A stretch of 64,000 bases of DNA from Hydrogenophaga sp. PAMC20947 (GTDB lineage: Bacteria > Pseudomonadota > Gammaproteobacteria > Burkholderiales > Burkholderiaceae_C), in contig NZ_CP039252.1 in the NCBI RefSeq assembly GCF_004795855.1, forward strand, positions 2,418,001-2,482,000. The letters run 5' to 3'. Numbering within the stretch: the stretch's first letter is position 1; each line of letters starts with the position of its first letter. This document shows positions 34,833 to 44,643 of this stretch, piece after piece. The notes under the pieces were generated by a model. That model made no database searches, was not told where the DNA came from, and saw nothing but the letters and a program-made list of their open reading frames with translations. Both the position numbers and the translations under genes were made by a program.

Positions 34833-36152
34833 ATGAGTTCCGACGTTGCAAGTCACATGGAACCTGCTGGCAAGCGATTCGACGTTGCTATTGTTGGCGG
34901 CGGCTTGGCCGGTGTCGTGGCCTTGACCTATGCGCGTCGGGCCGGGCTTGAGGCCATCGTGCTTGAGCGGCACGGCCGTGTCGGCGGGTTGTGGCGCGAC
35001 CTTCCTGCCTGGCAGGACATCCAGATCAGCACTGTTGACTGGGCGCTTGGCGATTTGCCGTTGCAGGGCGCCACGCAGCCGCATATTTTGGCCAACATCG
35101 AAGCCTGGGTCGAGCGTTTTGGCCTGGCAGACGGAATCCGGCTGAACGCCCCCGTGCAGTTGGCCCGCAGGGACGGGTCAGGCTGGGCGATGTCGACACC
35201 TCACGGTGTGGTGCACGCGCGGCACCTCGTCGCGGCGACAGGTGTGCACAATGCACCGGTGATTCCACAGCTCGCCCGCGCGGCCAGCACTGTGCGTGAG
35301 TTTCACTCGAGTGCACTTCGCGAACCAACCATGTTGACCGGCCGAGACGTGCTCGTGGTCGGTGGAGGCGCTTCGGCTTTCGATTTGCTGGAGCTGTGCT
35401 TTCAACATGGCGCCCGGCGCGTGATCTGGGCTTTTCGCGGCATGCGCTGGTTCATGCCCTCGCGCAAGCCCAAGCAAATCGCAGGCAGTGTTCGTGGGTT
35501 CGCCAGGATGCAAGCCAGCGGTCTATCAGCCGACCAGCAGAGCGCTGCCATTGGCGCCGATCTGCGATCGCGCTATGAGAAGTTCGAGATCGCTGAGATC
35601 ATGCCAACACATGACTTCGACGTGCGGCACGATCAGCTAATTCCAGGGCGCCCCGGCATGCTGGAACACTATGCCTCGATCGAGCGCCACCGCGCCACCG
35701 TGGACACCATCGCTGGCAATGTGGTGACGCTGTCGAACGGACATTGTGTCGAGGTGGAGTTGTTGCTCTGGGGCACCGGATACAGCATTGATCTTTCATA
35801 CTTCGAATCCACAGAGATCGCGGCGATCCGCACGGTCGATGCACTGGCGGCACGCTGTGGCTGCATCTTTCGCAGCCTCGATGCGACCAATCTGTATTTC
35901 CCCGGCGTCGGGCTGGACGGTATCGGCTCGGCGCCCTGGGCCTATTCACTGCTGTGCCGTTCGATCATGTCGCACATCTGTGGCACCGCACGGCTCGACA
36001 ACGAGGTGCTCGGGCACAAGGTCAACCACTTCGACATCATCGACTACCTTGCCCCGCGCGACCCGGCGAGCTATCCGGCGGACCACTGGCGAGCGCACTA
36101 TCGTGAGATAGCGCTAAACACCCTGGACGAGCAACCCTATTCGATCCCTTGA
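34833..36152 (+). CDS. Flavin-containing monooxygenase / FAD-NAD(P)H oxidoreductase
   Basis: 439-residue protein with two Rossmann folds: FAD site VAIVGGGLAGVVAL near residue 18 with the acidic end VLERHGRVGG, and NADPH site VLVVGGGASAFDLLEL near residue 172. ATG-like motif LLLWGTGY is present. The FMO fingerprint is only partly kept (REFHSSALR). Substrate unknown; sulfur, nitrogen or carbonyl (Baeyer-Villiger) oxidation are possible. Monocistronic, with a weak ribosome-binding site; the second methionine at 34857 is an alternative start. Confidence 0.8.
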   Translation: MSSDVASHMEPAGKRFDVAIVGGGLAGVVALTYARRAGLEAIVLERHGRVGGLWRDLPAWQDIQISTVDWALGDLPLQGATQPHILANIEAWVERFGLADGIRLNAPVQLARRDGSGWAMSTPHGVVHARHLVAATGVHNAPVIPQLARAASTVREFHSSALREPTMLTGRDVLVVGGGASAFDLLELCFQHGARRVIWAFRGMRWFMPSRKPKQIAGSVRGFARMQASGLSADQQSAAIGADLRSRYEKFEIAEIMPTHDFDVRHDQLIPGRPGMLEHYASIERHRATVDTIAGNVVTLSNGHCVEVELLLWGTGYSIDLSYFESTEIAAIRTVDALAARCGCIFRSLDATNLYFPGVGLDGIGSAPWAYSLLCRSIMSHICGTARLDNEVLGHKVNHFDIIDYLAPRDPASYPADHWRAHYREIALNTLDEQPYSIP

Positions 36153-36446
36153 GACGGGACCAGTCCACCGTCGGCATGAAAGCAGGCGAAGCTGGCACCA
36201 GCTCGCACCAGCGCTTTGTGCAGCGGCTCATGCGGGCGTGGCGCCCCCCGGAAAGTGTCCATTTATTGGTGGATACGGCGGTCTCGGCTGAGAAGTTGCC
36301 TCGATCGCGACCCGTGCGATACGTGTCTTGGCGTCGTGTGCTGATAGGGTTGATTGGCGCCGTTGAGTGACGGATCAGCGACCATCAAAACGCACCTGCG
36401 ATTGACGCCTTCGGGGTCGAAACCGGACCATCCCGTCAACCCGAGC
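36153..36446. other. Spacer at the right border of the accessory region
   Basis: About 290 bases; only short unsupported frames are seen. The sequence keeps the disordered character of the other spacers up to about 36450, where ordinary, densely coded sequence resumes. Confidence 0.45.
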
Positions 36447-37064
36447 TCAACCACCACTCAAACTGCTTGCTCCCTCAGTCAATCCTCCAGCAAGATGCCG
36501 AACGCAATTGAGCAAGCGCACGCTGTGCGGCGGAGCGGCATCGAAGATGGTCAACGAGGTATTGCCCATGCGGGGCTGCTCCACCACGCCTGAAAGAGCC
36601 GAGAGCGGCAACGCCGCCAACATCTGGCGAATCACCAACCCGTGGGTCACGACCACCAGCGGGCCGCCGAGTTCGGCCTGTAGTTGCAGCGCCTGCTCAA
36701 ACGCCTGGCTACAGCGCTCGGCGAATAACGCGGTGGATTCGCCGCCGGGCGGGGCCGCGTCCATGGCCAGGGGGTCGGTGCTCAGGCTGTCGTAGGGTTG
36801 GCCGCGCCAGTCGCCGAAGCTTCTTTCGTGCAACAACGCCGTGGTGCGCAACACATGACCGGTGCGGCTGGCGATGGCCTGGGCGGTTTGGTGGGCGCGG
36901 GGCAGATCGCTGCTCAGAATGCCGGCAATGGGCTCCGTGGCCAGCCGCTCGGCCAGGGCCTGGGCCTGCCTTAGCCCGTGGGCCGACAAGGGGGTGTCTG
37001 CGGGTTGCAGAATGCGCGCCGCGTTCAATGCGGTTTCGCCGTGGCGCACCAACCAGATTTCCAT
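36447..37064 (-). CDS. Histidine phosphatase family protein (phosphoglycerate-mutase-like)
   Basis: 205 residues with the catalytic RHG motif at the N-terminus (EIWLVRHGETALNA), the second histidine in VVVTHGLVIRQML, and SSDLPRAHQTAQAIA. Such proteins hydrolyse small phosphorylated compounds; the target is unknown. ATG at 37064 follows GGGGAGAG. A longer frame upstream has no family sequence. Confidence 0.9.
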   Translation of the reverse strand: MEIWLVRHGETALNAARILQPADTPLSAHGLRQAQALAERLATEPIAGILSSDLPRAHQTAQAIASRTGHVLRTTALLHERSFGDWRGQPYDSLSTDPLAMDAAPPGGESTALFAERCSQAFEQALQLQAELGGPLVVVTHGLVIRQMLAALPLSALSGVVEQPRMGNTSLTIFDAAPPHSVRLLNCVRHLAGGLTEGASSLSGG

Positions 37065-37258
37065 CTTTTTCTCTCCCCTGTGAAGCCCAGCAGCGAATGG
37101 GCTGGTGCGCAGATACATCAACCGGTGTCAAACGCAATTGTGCAGCGGATGGGTGCGCGGCGGCGCTAAATGCCCCACCGCCATACCGACCTGCTGCATC
37201 TCGCATGGGCCGGTGATCCACACGGGCTCAGCAACACCCCAGCGCCAATCAACAGGCG

Positions 37259-37298
37259 AAAAAAGGGCTGCCTGTGCCTGGTAAGGCGGCGGCAGCCC
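37259..37298 (-). terminator. Rho-independent terminator after the second Liv operon
   Basis: The stem GGGCTGCC (37265-37272) with GGCAGCCC (37291-37298) is followed on the minus strand by TTTTTT (37259-37264). It lies just after the stop of the binding-protein gene, ending the operon. Confidence 0.8.
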
Positions 37299-37315
37299 GA
37301 ACCCTTCGATCGCTT

Positions 37316-38482
37316 TTACTTGGACAGTTCGCTCAGCTTCACCTGTTTGACCTTGCCACCTTCGATCACGCCCACGCGGGTGTCGATGATGGAGCCGCCG
37401 TTGGCTTCAATGCCGTCGTAGTTGGCCAGGTTTTGCGCATCAGGCAATGCCTTGATGGCGGCATCAAGCTTGCCGCGAATGGCCATGGCATCGGTGGTGG
37501 TGCCGGCCAGCTTCATGGCGCCTGCGGTGGCCATCATGGCGGTGTAGTTGTAGGTGGCTTCCGAGCCAGGCTCGCGACCGGGATACACCTTCATCCAGCG
37601 CGTCACGAAGGCCTTGACGGCCGGCTGCGGATCGTCCACCACGGGCAACACGCCGATGGAACCTTCGAGCGCCGCGTAGCCGCCCACGATAGGCTTCATT
37701 TCGTTCATCTTGGCCTGATCCATGATGATGAACCCGCCTTTGAAACCGAGTTCACGGGCCTGCTTGGCCACCAAGCCGGTGGGCTCTGAGGCACCGCCGA
37801 TGAACAGCACATCGGGCTTTTCCGCCAGGGCCTTGCTCACGCCGCTGTAGAAGTCGGTCGAGCGGTTGTAGCTCATCGGGTTGTCGCCAACGATCGTGCC
37901 GCCAGCGGCTTCCCAGGCGGGCTTGAACAAAGCGGTCCAGGCCTTGGCGTAGTCGTGGTCGGCGTTGGCAATGGCGACCTTCTTGCCGAACTTGCTCATC
38001 GCATGGCTGATGAACGGCTTGATGTAGGTGGAGAAATCGGGCGGAATGCGGAAGGTGAGCTTGTTGCCACTTTGGGTGATTTTTGGCACGCTGGTGTAGG
38101 ACAGCAGCAAGGCGTTGAGGCGCTCATTGCTGGTCTGAACGGCGTAGCCGCCACCGGAGTGCGGGACCATCACGACCGGGGTCTTGCTTTCCTGCACCAG
38201 TCGCTGGAAGTTGATGGCGGTTTCGCTGGGGTTGTACTTGTCGTCCAGCGCAACCACTTCAAATTTCACTTTCTTGCCGGCCACTTCGAAGCCGGTGGCG
38301 TTGAGCTCGTCAATCGCGAATTTCAGGCCGTCGAGGGTATTTTTGCCGTATTGGGCGGCGCCGCCGCTCAGCGGACCAGAGAAGCCGATGTTGACGACTT
38401 CCTGCGCGAACACGGGTGCTGACACGAGCATGCCGCCCAACGCGAGGGCGCTGGCGATTTGGGTAAATTGTCTTCTGATCAT
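37316..38482 (-). CDS. Liv-type ABC transporter substrate-binding protein 3
   Basis: 388 residues; leader MIRRQFTQIASALALGGMLVSAPVFA with an arginine pair, then VVNIGFSGPLSGGAAQYGKNTLDG, typical of Peripla_BP_6. GACCGGGGT-like hinge and the terminal SELSK tail are ordinary. CAGGAGACAATC is before the ATG. It is the last gene of livHMGF-SBP, opposite in order to the first Liv operon where the binding protein is first. Ligand unknown. Confidence 0.92.
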   Translation of the reverse strand: MIRRQFTQIASALALGGMLVSAPVFAQEVVNIGFSGPLSGGAAQYGKNTLDGLKFAIDELNATGFEVAGKKVKFEVVALDDKYNPSETAINFQRLVQESKTPVVMVPHSGGGYAVQTSNERLNALLLSYTSVPKITQSGNKLTFRIPPDFSTYIKPFISHAMSKFGKKVAIANADHDYAKAWTALFKPAWEAAGGTIVGDNPMSYNRSTDFYSGVSKALAEKPDVLFIGGASEPTGLVAKQARELGFKGGFIIMDQAKMNEMKPIVGGYAALEGSIGVLPVVDDPQPAVKAFVTRWMKVYPGREPGSEATYNYTAMMATAGAMKLAGTTTDAMAIRGKLDAAIKALPDAQNLANYDGIEANGGSIIDTRVGVIEGGKVKQVKLSELSK

Positions 38483-38565
38483 CTTGATTGTCTCCTGGGT
38501 TTCGGGGGAAAGGTCGAGGGGAAATTGTGCGACAGCGAAGGGTTCCTGCGTGAGGGAATCCAGAT

Positions 38566-39273
38566 CTAGGCGCCGATGTAGGCCCGGCGAACGGCTTCGT
38601 TGTTCATCAGGCTGTCGCGGTCGCCTTCGAGCACGATGCGCCCGCGCTCCATGACATAGGCACGGTTGGCGATCTTGAGGGCGGCGTAGGCGTTTTGCTC
38701 GGCCAACAAAACGGTGGTGCCCGCCTTGTTGATGCGTTGAATCACTTCAAACACTTGCTTGACCACCAAAGGAGCCAGGCCCAGCGAGGGCTCGTCGAGC
38801 AACAAAACTTTGGGGCGGCCCATCATGGCGCGGCCAATGGCCACCATTTGTTGTTGGCCACCGCTGAGCGAGCCCGCCGCGTCGTCTTTCTTTTCGTCGA
38901 GGATGGGGAACAGCGCCATCACCTCTTCGAGGCGCTGGCGGTTGCCCACCTTGTCGCCACGGTGCACATAGGCGCCGAGCATCAGGTTCTTCAACACCGA
39001 CATCTGCGGGAACAGCTTGCGCCCTTCAGGGCACTGCACCAGTCCGTTCGACACGATTTGCGAGGGCTTGCGACCCACCAGCTCGGTGTCATGGAAACGG
39101 ATGCTGCCGCCGGCCGCTTTGTGGATGCCACTGGCGGTCAAAAAGATGGAGCTTTTGCCAGCGCCATTGGCGCCGAGCAAAACCACCAGCTCGCCCGTTT
39201 CGGCATGCAGGGACACGCCGTCGAGCGCGAGAAAGCTGCCATACGACAGCGACACGTTCTCAAATGTCAGCAT
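38566..39273 (-). CDS. livF: Liv-type ABC transporter ATP-binding protein, LivF-like (second system)
   Basis: 235 residues. Walker A GANGAGKSSI, signature LSGGQQQMVAIGRA, Walker B VLLLDEPSLGLAP, all intact, in contrast with the altered lysine in the first LivF. Starts inside the end of livG with a 14-base overlap. Together with LivG it energises the LivH/LivM pore. Confidence 0.94.
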   Translation of the reverse strand: MLTFENVSLSYGSFLALDGVSLHAETGELVVLLGANGAGKSSIFLTASGIHKAAGGSIRFHDTELVGRKPSQIVSNGLVQCPEGRKLFPQMSVLKNLMLGAYVHRGDKVGNRQRLEEVMALFPILDEKKDDAAGSLSGGQQQMVAIGRAMMGRPKVLLLDEPSLGLAPLVVKQVFEVIQRINKAGTTVLLAEQNAYAALKIANRAYVMERGRIVLEGDRDSLMNNEAVRRAYIGA

Positions 39274-40024
39274 GGTCGCTCCCCAGGTAGGCGTCGATCA
39301 CGGCGGGGTTGGCGCGCACTTCGGCGGGCGTGCCCTCGGCGATTTTTTCGCCGTAGCTCAGCACCAGAATTTTGTCGGCCAGGCTCATGATCATGTCCAT
39401 CTTGTGCTCGATCAAGCAGACCGTCAGGTCGTGCTTGACCATCTTTCGAATCAGCTCGGCCAGGCCCAGCGTTTCGTCGGGGTTCACACCGCCAGCAGGC
39501 TCGTCGAGCAGCAGCAACTTGGGCGCGGTGGACAGGGCCAGCGCAAAGGCCACGCGCTTGCGTTCTTCCTGCGTTATATCGCCGGCCACTCGGTTTTCCA
39601 GGTGGGCCAGGCCCACGAAGTCGAGCGCTTCACGCGCTTTCTCCCGGCACACGCGCTCTTCTTCTTTCAGCCGCGCCGAGCCGAACAGCACATCGATCAA
39701 GCCCGATCGCGTGCGCAAACGGTGGCCCACGATCAAGTTGTCCAGCACGGAGGCCGTGTCAAACAACGTGGTCGACTGAAAGGTGCGCGCAATGCCCAGA
39801 CGCGCCACTTCATCGGTGCGCAGCGTGGTGATATCGCGCCCCTCAAAGGTGATCGTTCCTTCGCTGGGCTTGTGCACGCCGCTGATGAGGTTGAAGAAAG
39901 TGGTTTTGCCAGCGCCGTTCGGACCGATGATGGCGTTGATCTTGCCCTTCTCGATGCTGGTGCTGACGCTGTTGACGGCGGTGTTGCCGCCAAAGCGTTT
40001 GGTCAGGTGTTCGATCTCAAGCAC
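39260..40024 (-). CDS. livG: Liv-type ABC transporter ATP-binding protein, LivG-like (second system)
   Basis: 254 residues. Walker A GPNGAGKTTFFNLISG; signature region DITQEERKRVAFALAL; Walker B LLLLDEPAGGVNP. A GTG at 40024 (VLEIEHLTKRFGG) is preferred, with AAGAGGAG eight bases upstream and an 8-base overlap with livM; the upstream in-frame extension has no family similarity. Confidence 0.9.
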   Translation of the reverse strand: MLEIEHLTKRFGGNTAVNSVSTSIEKGKINAIIGPNGAGKTTFFNLISGVHKPSEGTITFEGRDITTLRTDEVARLGIARTFQSTTLFDTASVLDNLIVGHRLRTRSGLIDVLFGSARLKEEERVCREKAREALDFVGLAHLENRVAGDITQEERKRVAFALALSTAPKLLLLDEPAGGVNPDETLGLAELIRKMVKHDLTVCLIEHKMDMIMSLADKILVLSYGEKIAEGTPAEVRANPAVIDAYLGSDHADI

Positions 40025-41042
40025 GTGTCGACTCCTCTTGACCAGCGTCAGTTTTCGTTTGTTGCAACTTGGCCTTGTGTTGTGCCACATCAGCGGCCGA
40101 GGCCTGCCGGGCACGCCACGCCACCCAGGTGCCCACGATGCCGTTGGGCACGAAGATCACCAGGAAGATCAGCACCGGGCCAAAGATCAGGAAGCGGAAT
40201 TCCTGCAGGAACTGCAGATACTGCGTGGCCCAGGGCACCATCAACGCGCCCAGCAATGGGCCCAAAACGGTGCCCAGCCCGCCAATGATCATGTACATGG
40301 TCATGTCGAATGCGTGTTCGGCGCCGGCGAGATCGGGCCCCAGAAAACGCACGAATCCCGCATACAAGGCGCCGGCCAGACCGGCGTACAACACAGACAA
40401 CGAAAACGCGATGAGCTTGTTGCGCATGAGGTTGACCCCCAGTGCTTCGGCCAGATCGTCACCGTTGCGAATCGCCATGAATGTGCGGCCCATCAGCGAA
40501 TCCACGATGCGGCGCATGAACCACACACCCACCACCAGGAAGAAAAACACCAGGTAGTAGAGCGACCGGGGCGTGTCGAAGGTGAGCGGGCCGATGGCCG
40601 TGGGCGCCGGAATCCCCATGATGCCCACCGTGCCGTGTGTGAGGCTTTCCCATTTTTCGATCACCAGAAACATGATGGTGCCGACACACAGGGTAAAGAT
40701 GGAGAAGTAGTGCCCACGCAAGCGCAGCGACACAAAGCCGAGCGGCAAGCCGATCAGCACCGTGACAACGCCGGCGAGAACAAAAGCCAGCCAGAAAGAG
40801 ACTTCGTAGTCCACGGTCAGGATGCCCAGCGTGTAGGCGCCAACGGCCATGAAGCCGGCGTGGGCCAGATTGAACTGCCCGGTGTAGCCGGTGATCAGGT
40901 TCAGGCCCAGGGTGGCGATCGCGAAGATGTAAGCGGTGGACATCACCGTCAGGTGGTAGTCGTTGCCCGCCATCCAGGGGAACAGCAGGCCGGCCAGCAG
41001 CAGCAGCCCCCACCCCAATTTACCTTCCAGGAGTTTCATCAT
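40017..41042 (-). CDS. livM: Liv-type ABC transporter permease, LivM-like (second system)
   Basis: 341 residues, normal LivM length. The core TLGLNLITGYTGQFNLAHAGFMAVGAY and the ATPase-contact loop RTFMAIRNGDDLAEALGVNLMRNKL are evident, with about eight or nine hydrophobic segments. Spaced four bases from livH. Confidence 0.93.
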   Translation of the reverse strand: MMKLLEGKLGWGLLLLAGLLFPWMAGNDYHLTVMSTAYIFAIATLGLNLITGYTGQFNLAHAGFMAVGAYTLGILTVDYEVSFWLAFVLAGVVTVLIGLPLGFVSLRLRGHYFSIFTLCVGTIMFLVIEKWESLTHGTVGIMGIPAPTAIGPLTFDTPRSLYYLVFFFLVVGVWFMRRIVDSLMGRTFMAIRNGDDLAEALGVNLMRNKLIAFSLSVLYAGLAGALYAGFVRFLGPDLAGAEHAFDMTMYMIIGGLGTVLGPLLGALMVPWATQYLQFLQEFRFLIFGPVLIFLVIFVPNGIVGTWVAWRARQASAADVAQHKAKLQQTKTDAGQEESTRA

Positions 41043-41046
41043 GGTT

Positions 41047-41910
41047 TCAGCGTGCTCCGTTGGTGAATAGGCCTTGTGGGCGCAGCGAAAGAATCACCAC
41101 CAGCAACGCGAACGACATGATGTCTTTGTAGTCGGTGGAGATGTAATAGGCACCAAACGATTCGGCAAAACCGATGATCAGCCCGCCAACAATGGCACCG
41201 GGCACGCTGCCCATGCCGCCCAGAATGATGATCACAAAAGCCTTGGTGATCACCAGGTGGCCCATGGCCGGGTAGACGAGGTTGATGGGCGCATACAGCG
41301 TGGCAGCCACGGCCGCCAACGCGCCCGAGATACCGAAGGTGAGCATGGCAACCCGGTTGGCATCAATGCCCACCAGCGAGGCACCATCGCGGCTTTGCGC
41401 CATGGCCACGATGGTGGAGCCCGCCACGGTGCGGGTGAGGAACAGCTGCAAGACCGCCATCAGCGTGAACGCCCCGGCGATGATCATCAGGCGCTGCACC
41501 GGCGCGGTGACGCCGGCAATTTCGACAATGCCGCTGAAGGGCGTGGGCATGCGCAGGAAGTCGGCGCCCCACAGCGCTTGCGCACCGGCTTCAAGGAACA
41601 GCAGCAGACCAATGGCCGCGATCATCGGGTGAAGACCCGTGTGGTTGCCCAGGGGGCGGAACACCAGCCGCTCGGACAGGGCCCCGATCACGGCCACCAC
41701 CCCAGCCGACCCGATCATGGCGATCCAGTAGTTCACTTCCCAGCCCGTCATGAGCTTGAGCGCCACAAAAGCGCCCACCATGTAGAAGGCCCCATGGGCA
41801 AAATTGGGCACGTGCAAGATGCCGTAGACCAGGGTCAGCCCCAGTGCAACCAGGCTGTAAATGCCGCCCAGCGTCAGGCCGTTGAGCACCTGTTGAAGAA
41901 AAATGTCCAC
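41047..41910 (-). CDS. livH: Liv-type ABC transporter permease, LivH-like (second system)
   Basis: 287 residues. LivH start [39 protein letters not shown] and loop [19 protein letters not shown]. First gene of the second Liv operon, so the promoter lies in the following 420-base spacer. Confidence 0.93.
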   Translation of the reverse strand: MDIFLQQVLNGLTLGGIYSLVALGLTLVYGILHVPNFAHGAFYMVGAFVALKLMTGWEVNYWIAMIGSAGVVAVIGALSERLVFRPLGNHTGLHPMIAAIGLLLFLEAGAQALWGADFLRMPTPFSGIVEIAGVTAPVQRLMIIAGAFTLMAVLQLFLTRTVAGSTIVAMAQSRDGASLVGIDANRVAMLTFGISGALAAVAATLYAPINLVYPAMGHLVITKAFVIIILGGMGSVPGAIVGGLIIGFAESFGAYYISTDYKDIMSFALLVVILSLRPQGLFTNGAR

Positions 41911-42329
41911 TGTGATTGCGCCTCTGGATGGGTTGCAAAAAGAGCCTGTGCCCCACCAAGCAAATCGCTTGATTTCGAGACTATAGACTGCACAGTGGAA
42001 TCCACAACAACGGGTTAACCCTCAAGTTGATTCCTTCGGGACACCGAAGCAATACCCCTGTTGACAACCTCAGTTACCTTGCGGTTTGGATAAGAATCAC
42101 CCCACTGAAACCGGCTCACGGTTCACATGGCACCCATGATTCAGGCGCATCGGGTACTGCTGTGCAAAACAGCAGATTGATGGGTTGACGCAGCGGGCGA
42201 GCCCGTTTTCGCCAACAGGCTGCGCGAAAACGGCGGCGCCGCTCCACCTCGGGCGGGTGTTTTGATGGGTGGCAACGTGAGGGTCCCCCGTTCGTCCGTC
42301 CGTCAAACGGATCGACCCGCGCGAACAGG
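41911..42329. other. Intergenic region carrying the second Liv operon promoter
   Basis: About 420 bases between livH and the small feo gene. A short AT-richer stretch (41960-42100) upstream of livH is the likely promoter zone. The part near 42190-42245 (GCGAGCCCG-TTTTCGCC and GCGAAAACGG) has a short inverted repeat that may end feo transcription. No gene seen. Confidence 0.4.
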
Positions 42330-42464
42330 TCAGTTGTCGCTGCCGCAGTTGCCGCAGTTACCGCAGGCAGGTCCTTTGCCCTTGGCCGAGCGCCAATACT
42401 TGCGCACCACAAAGGCCAACGCCAGCCCGACCAAGGCCAGCACGGCCACCAGATCAAAGTTCAT
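42330..42464 (-). CDS. Small FeoB-associated Cys-rich membrane protein
   Basis: 44-residue protein: one hydrophobic helix (LVAVLALVGLALAFVV), a basic segment, and a Cys/Asn tail ACGNCGNCGSDN. It starts one base after the feoB stop codon, with GGGAGG inside the end of feoB. The shape matches the FeoB-associated Cys-rich family, thought to help FeoB as FeoC does in enterobacteria. It is short enough to be missed by size cut-offs. Confidence 0.85.
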   Translation of the reverse strand: MNFDLVAVLALVGLALAFVVRKYWRSAKGKGPACGNCGNCGSDN

Positions 42465-42465
42465 T

Positions 42466-44358
42466 TCAGAAACCTCCCAGATTCAATGCGAGTCGGTAAG
42501 TCACCCACGACGCCGCGTAGGCCAAGCCAAACAGGAACGCCGCCATGCCGACCGGCATGGCCCACCCGCCCATTTCCTTGCGCACCACGGCCAACGTGGC
42601 CAGGCACTGCGGTGCAAACACAAACCAGATCAACAGCGACAGGCCGGTGGCCAAAGACCAATCCTGCGCAATCAGTGGACCGAGCGCGGCGCCCACCTCA
42701 TCGCCCGTTTGCGACAAGGCGTAAACCGTGCCGAGCGCGGCCACCATGACCTCGCGCGCGGCCAGCCCCGGGATCAGCGCCACCACAATCTGCCAATTGA
42801 ATCCGATGGGGGCAAAAAAGCCTGCCAGCGCCTGCCCGATGCGGCCGGCAAAGCTGTATTCGATGGGGCTTCCTGCGAAGCTCACAGGCGCTTGCGGAAA
42901 GGTGGAGAGAAACCACAAGATCACGGTCAGCGACAGGATGATGCCGCCCACATTGCGCAGGAAGATGCTGGCGCGCTGCCACAGGCCAATGGCCAGGTCT
43001 TTCACGCGTGGCAGGTGGTAGTCGGGCAACTCCATCATCAGTTGCACCGGCTCGCCGGCACCCCGCCACAGTTTGAGCACCCAGGCCACGGCAATGGCGG
43101 AAACAATGCCCAGCACATACAGGCCAAACATCACCAACCCCGGCAGGTTCATGCCGAGAACTGTTTTGGCCGGTATGAAAGCACCGATCAGCAAGGTGTA
43201 AACCGGCAAACGGGCCGAACAGGTCATGAGCGGCGCAATGAACACCGTGACCCACTTGGTGCGCCGGTCTGAGATTGTGCGCGCGGCCATGATGCCGGGA
43301 ATGGCGCAGGCAAAGCTGGAGAGCAGCGGGATGAACGCGCGCCCGGACAAACCCAGGCTGCCCATCAACCGGTCGAGCAAGAGCGCGGCGCGCGGCAGAT
43401 AACCCGACTCTTCCATCACCAGAATGAAGAAAAACAGAATCAGGATCTGGGGCAGAAAGATCACCACCCCGCCCACACCCGCGATCACCCCGTCGATCAG
43501 CAGGCTCTTGAGCAAGCCCGCTGGCAACCATGCGTCTACCCCCTCGCCGACCCAGCTGGTCACACTTTCGATCAGGCCCATGGGCCATGCTGCCCAGGCA
43601 AACACTGCCTGAAAGATCAGGAACAACAAGACCAGCAACACCAGCACACCCGTGAGCGGCTGCAGCAGCAAAGTGTCCAGACGGCGCGACCACTCGTGGG
43701 CCGACATGGGCTGGTCCTGGCCTGCAGCCTGTAACCAGCTTTGAGCCTGGGCATCGTCGGCCCTGACCACCTCGGCGCTGTGCTGCGCCACTGGGGTTTC
43801 GGGCCGCGTTTGCGACCAGATGTCTGCACGGTCCAGCAGTTGCCGCAGCGCGTCCGTGCCCTGCGCAGAAATGCCGGTCACTTCCACCACGGGAACACCC
43901 AGAGCAGCCTGAAAACGTGCCGCATCGAGATCACGGCCCTGGGCTCGCACACGGTCCATCATGTTGATCAAGACCACCATCGGCACACCCAGGCGCTTCA
44001 GCGCGGCCACCAGACGCAAGCCGCGGCGCAAACGCGTGGCGTCCAGCACCACGGCGGTGAGGTCTGGCGCTTTCTCGCGCAGGCTCTGGCCCAGCACCAT
44101 CTCGCAGGCCACGGTCTCGTCCTGGCTGCTGGCATTGAGGCTGTAGGTGCCCGGCAAATCGATCACCGTGACCGAACGGCCTGCAGCGGTCTTCATCAGA
44201 CCGCGCTTGAGCTCTACCGTGACACCGGCGTAGTTGGCCACCTTTTGCTGGCTGCCCGTCAGGCGGTTGAACAGCGCGGTTTTGCCGCAGTTGGGGTTGC
44301 CCAGCAAGGCTAGCCGCCGCTGGGCCAGCCCGCTGGTATCGATGGTGGCGGCGCTCAT
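42466..44358 (-). CDS. feoB: Ferrous iron transport protein B
   Basis: 630-residue GTPase-coupled Fe(II) importer. G1 GNPNCGKTALFN (about 20-31), G3 DLPGTYSL, G4 NMMD and the two gate regions of the membrane domain (SFACAIPGIMAARTI and IPGLAAREVMVAALGT) are present. The feoA/feoB junction overlaps by 4 bases. It is regulated by the upstream FNR and Fur-like sites. Confidence 0.96.
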   Translation of the reverse strand: MSAATIDTSGLAQRRLALLGNPNCGKTALFNRLTGSQQKVANYAGVTVELKRGLMKTAAGRSVTVIDLPGTYSLNASSQDETVACEMVLGQSLREKAPDLTAVVLDATRLRRGLRLVAALKRLGVPMVVLINMMDRVRAQGRDLDAARFQAALGVPVVEVTGISAQGTDALRQLLDRADIWSQTRPETPVAQHSAEVVRADDAQAQSWLQAAGQDQPMSAHEWSRRLDTLLLQPLTGVLVLLVLLFLIFQAVFAWAAWPMGLIESVTSWVGEGVDAWLPAGLLKSLLIDGVIAGVGGVVIFLPQILILFFFILVMEESGYLPRAALLLDRLMGSLGLSGRAFIPLLSSFACAIPGIMAARTISDRRTKWVTVFIAPLMTCSARLPVYTLLIGAFIPAKTVLGMNLPGLVMFGLYVLGIVSAIAVAWVLKLWRGAGEPVQLMMELPDYHLPRVKDLAIGLWQRASIFLRNVGGIILSLTVILWFLSTFPQAPVSFAGSPIEYSFAGRIGQALAGFFAPIGFNWQIVVALIPGLAAREVMVAALGTVYALSQTGDEVGAALGPLIAQDWSLATGLSLLIWFVFAPQCLATLAVVRKEMGGWAMPVGMAAFLFGLAYAASWVTYRLALNLGGF

Positions 44359-44612
44359 GCTGCGCTCAAGCTGCCCAGCATTTCGGTGTGCGCGTGCACT
44401 TCAATCTGACTGGCCTCATCGGGCCGCAGGCCAAACACCGCATCCCCCACCTGCACCACCAGCGCCCCGGTCTTGAACCAGCTGCGCTGCAGCACACACA
44501 CGTTTTCCAGCGGCAAGAATCCCAGCTCCAGCAGGCGGGGGTGGTGGGCGCTGTTGACCGATATGCGGTGCCATTGGCGCACAGGGGCTTGATTCAAGTT
44601 ACGAGGCGTCAT
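44355..44612 (-). CDS. feoA: Ferrous iron transport protein A
   Basis: 85-residue SH3-like protein required with FeoB. The pattern RLLELGFLPLENVCVLQRS and the ending GLRPDEASQIEVHA is typical. ATG at 44612 (MTPRNLNQ) is selected; a longer frame upstream would read through the promoter. First gene of feoA-feoB-small protein. Confidence 0.92.
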   Translation of the reverse strand: MTPRNLNQAPVRQWHRISVNSAHHPRLLELGFLPLENVCVLQRSWFKTGALVVQVGDAVFGLRPDEASQIEVHAHTEMLGSLSAA

Positions 44613-44628
44613 ACGACCAGTCTGCAAA

Positions 44629-44643
44629 TGCGAATGATTTACA
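44629..44643. promoter_or_regulatory. Fur-like box at the feo promoter
   Basis: TGCGAATGATTTACA matches the 7-1-7 Fur pattern TGATAAT-N-ATTATCA at 10 of 14 positions. It overlaps the start of the -10 element and the predicted transcription start, where binding would repress. Confidence 0.6.
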
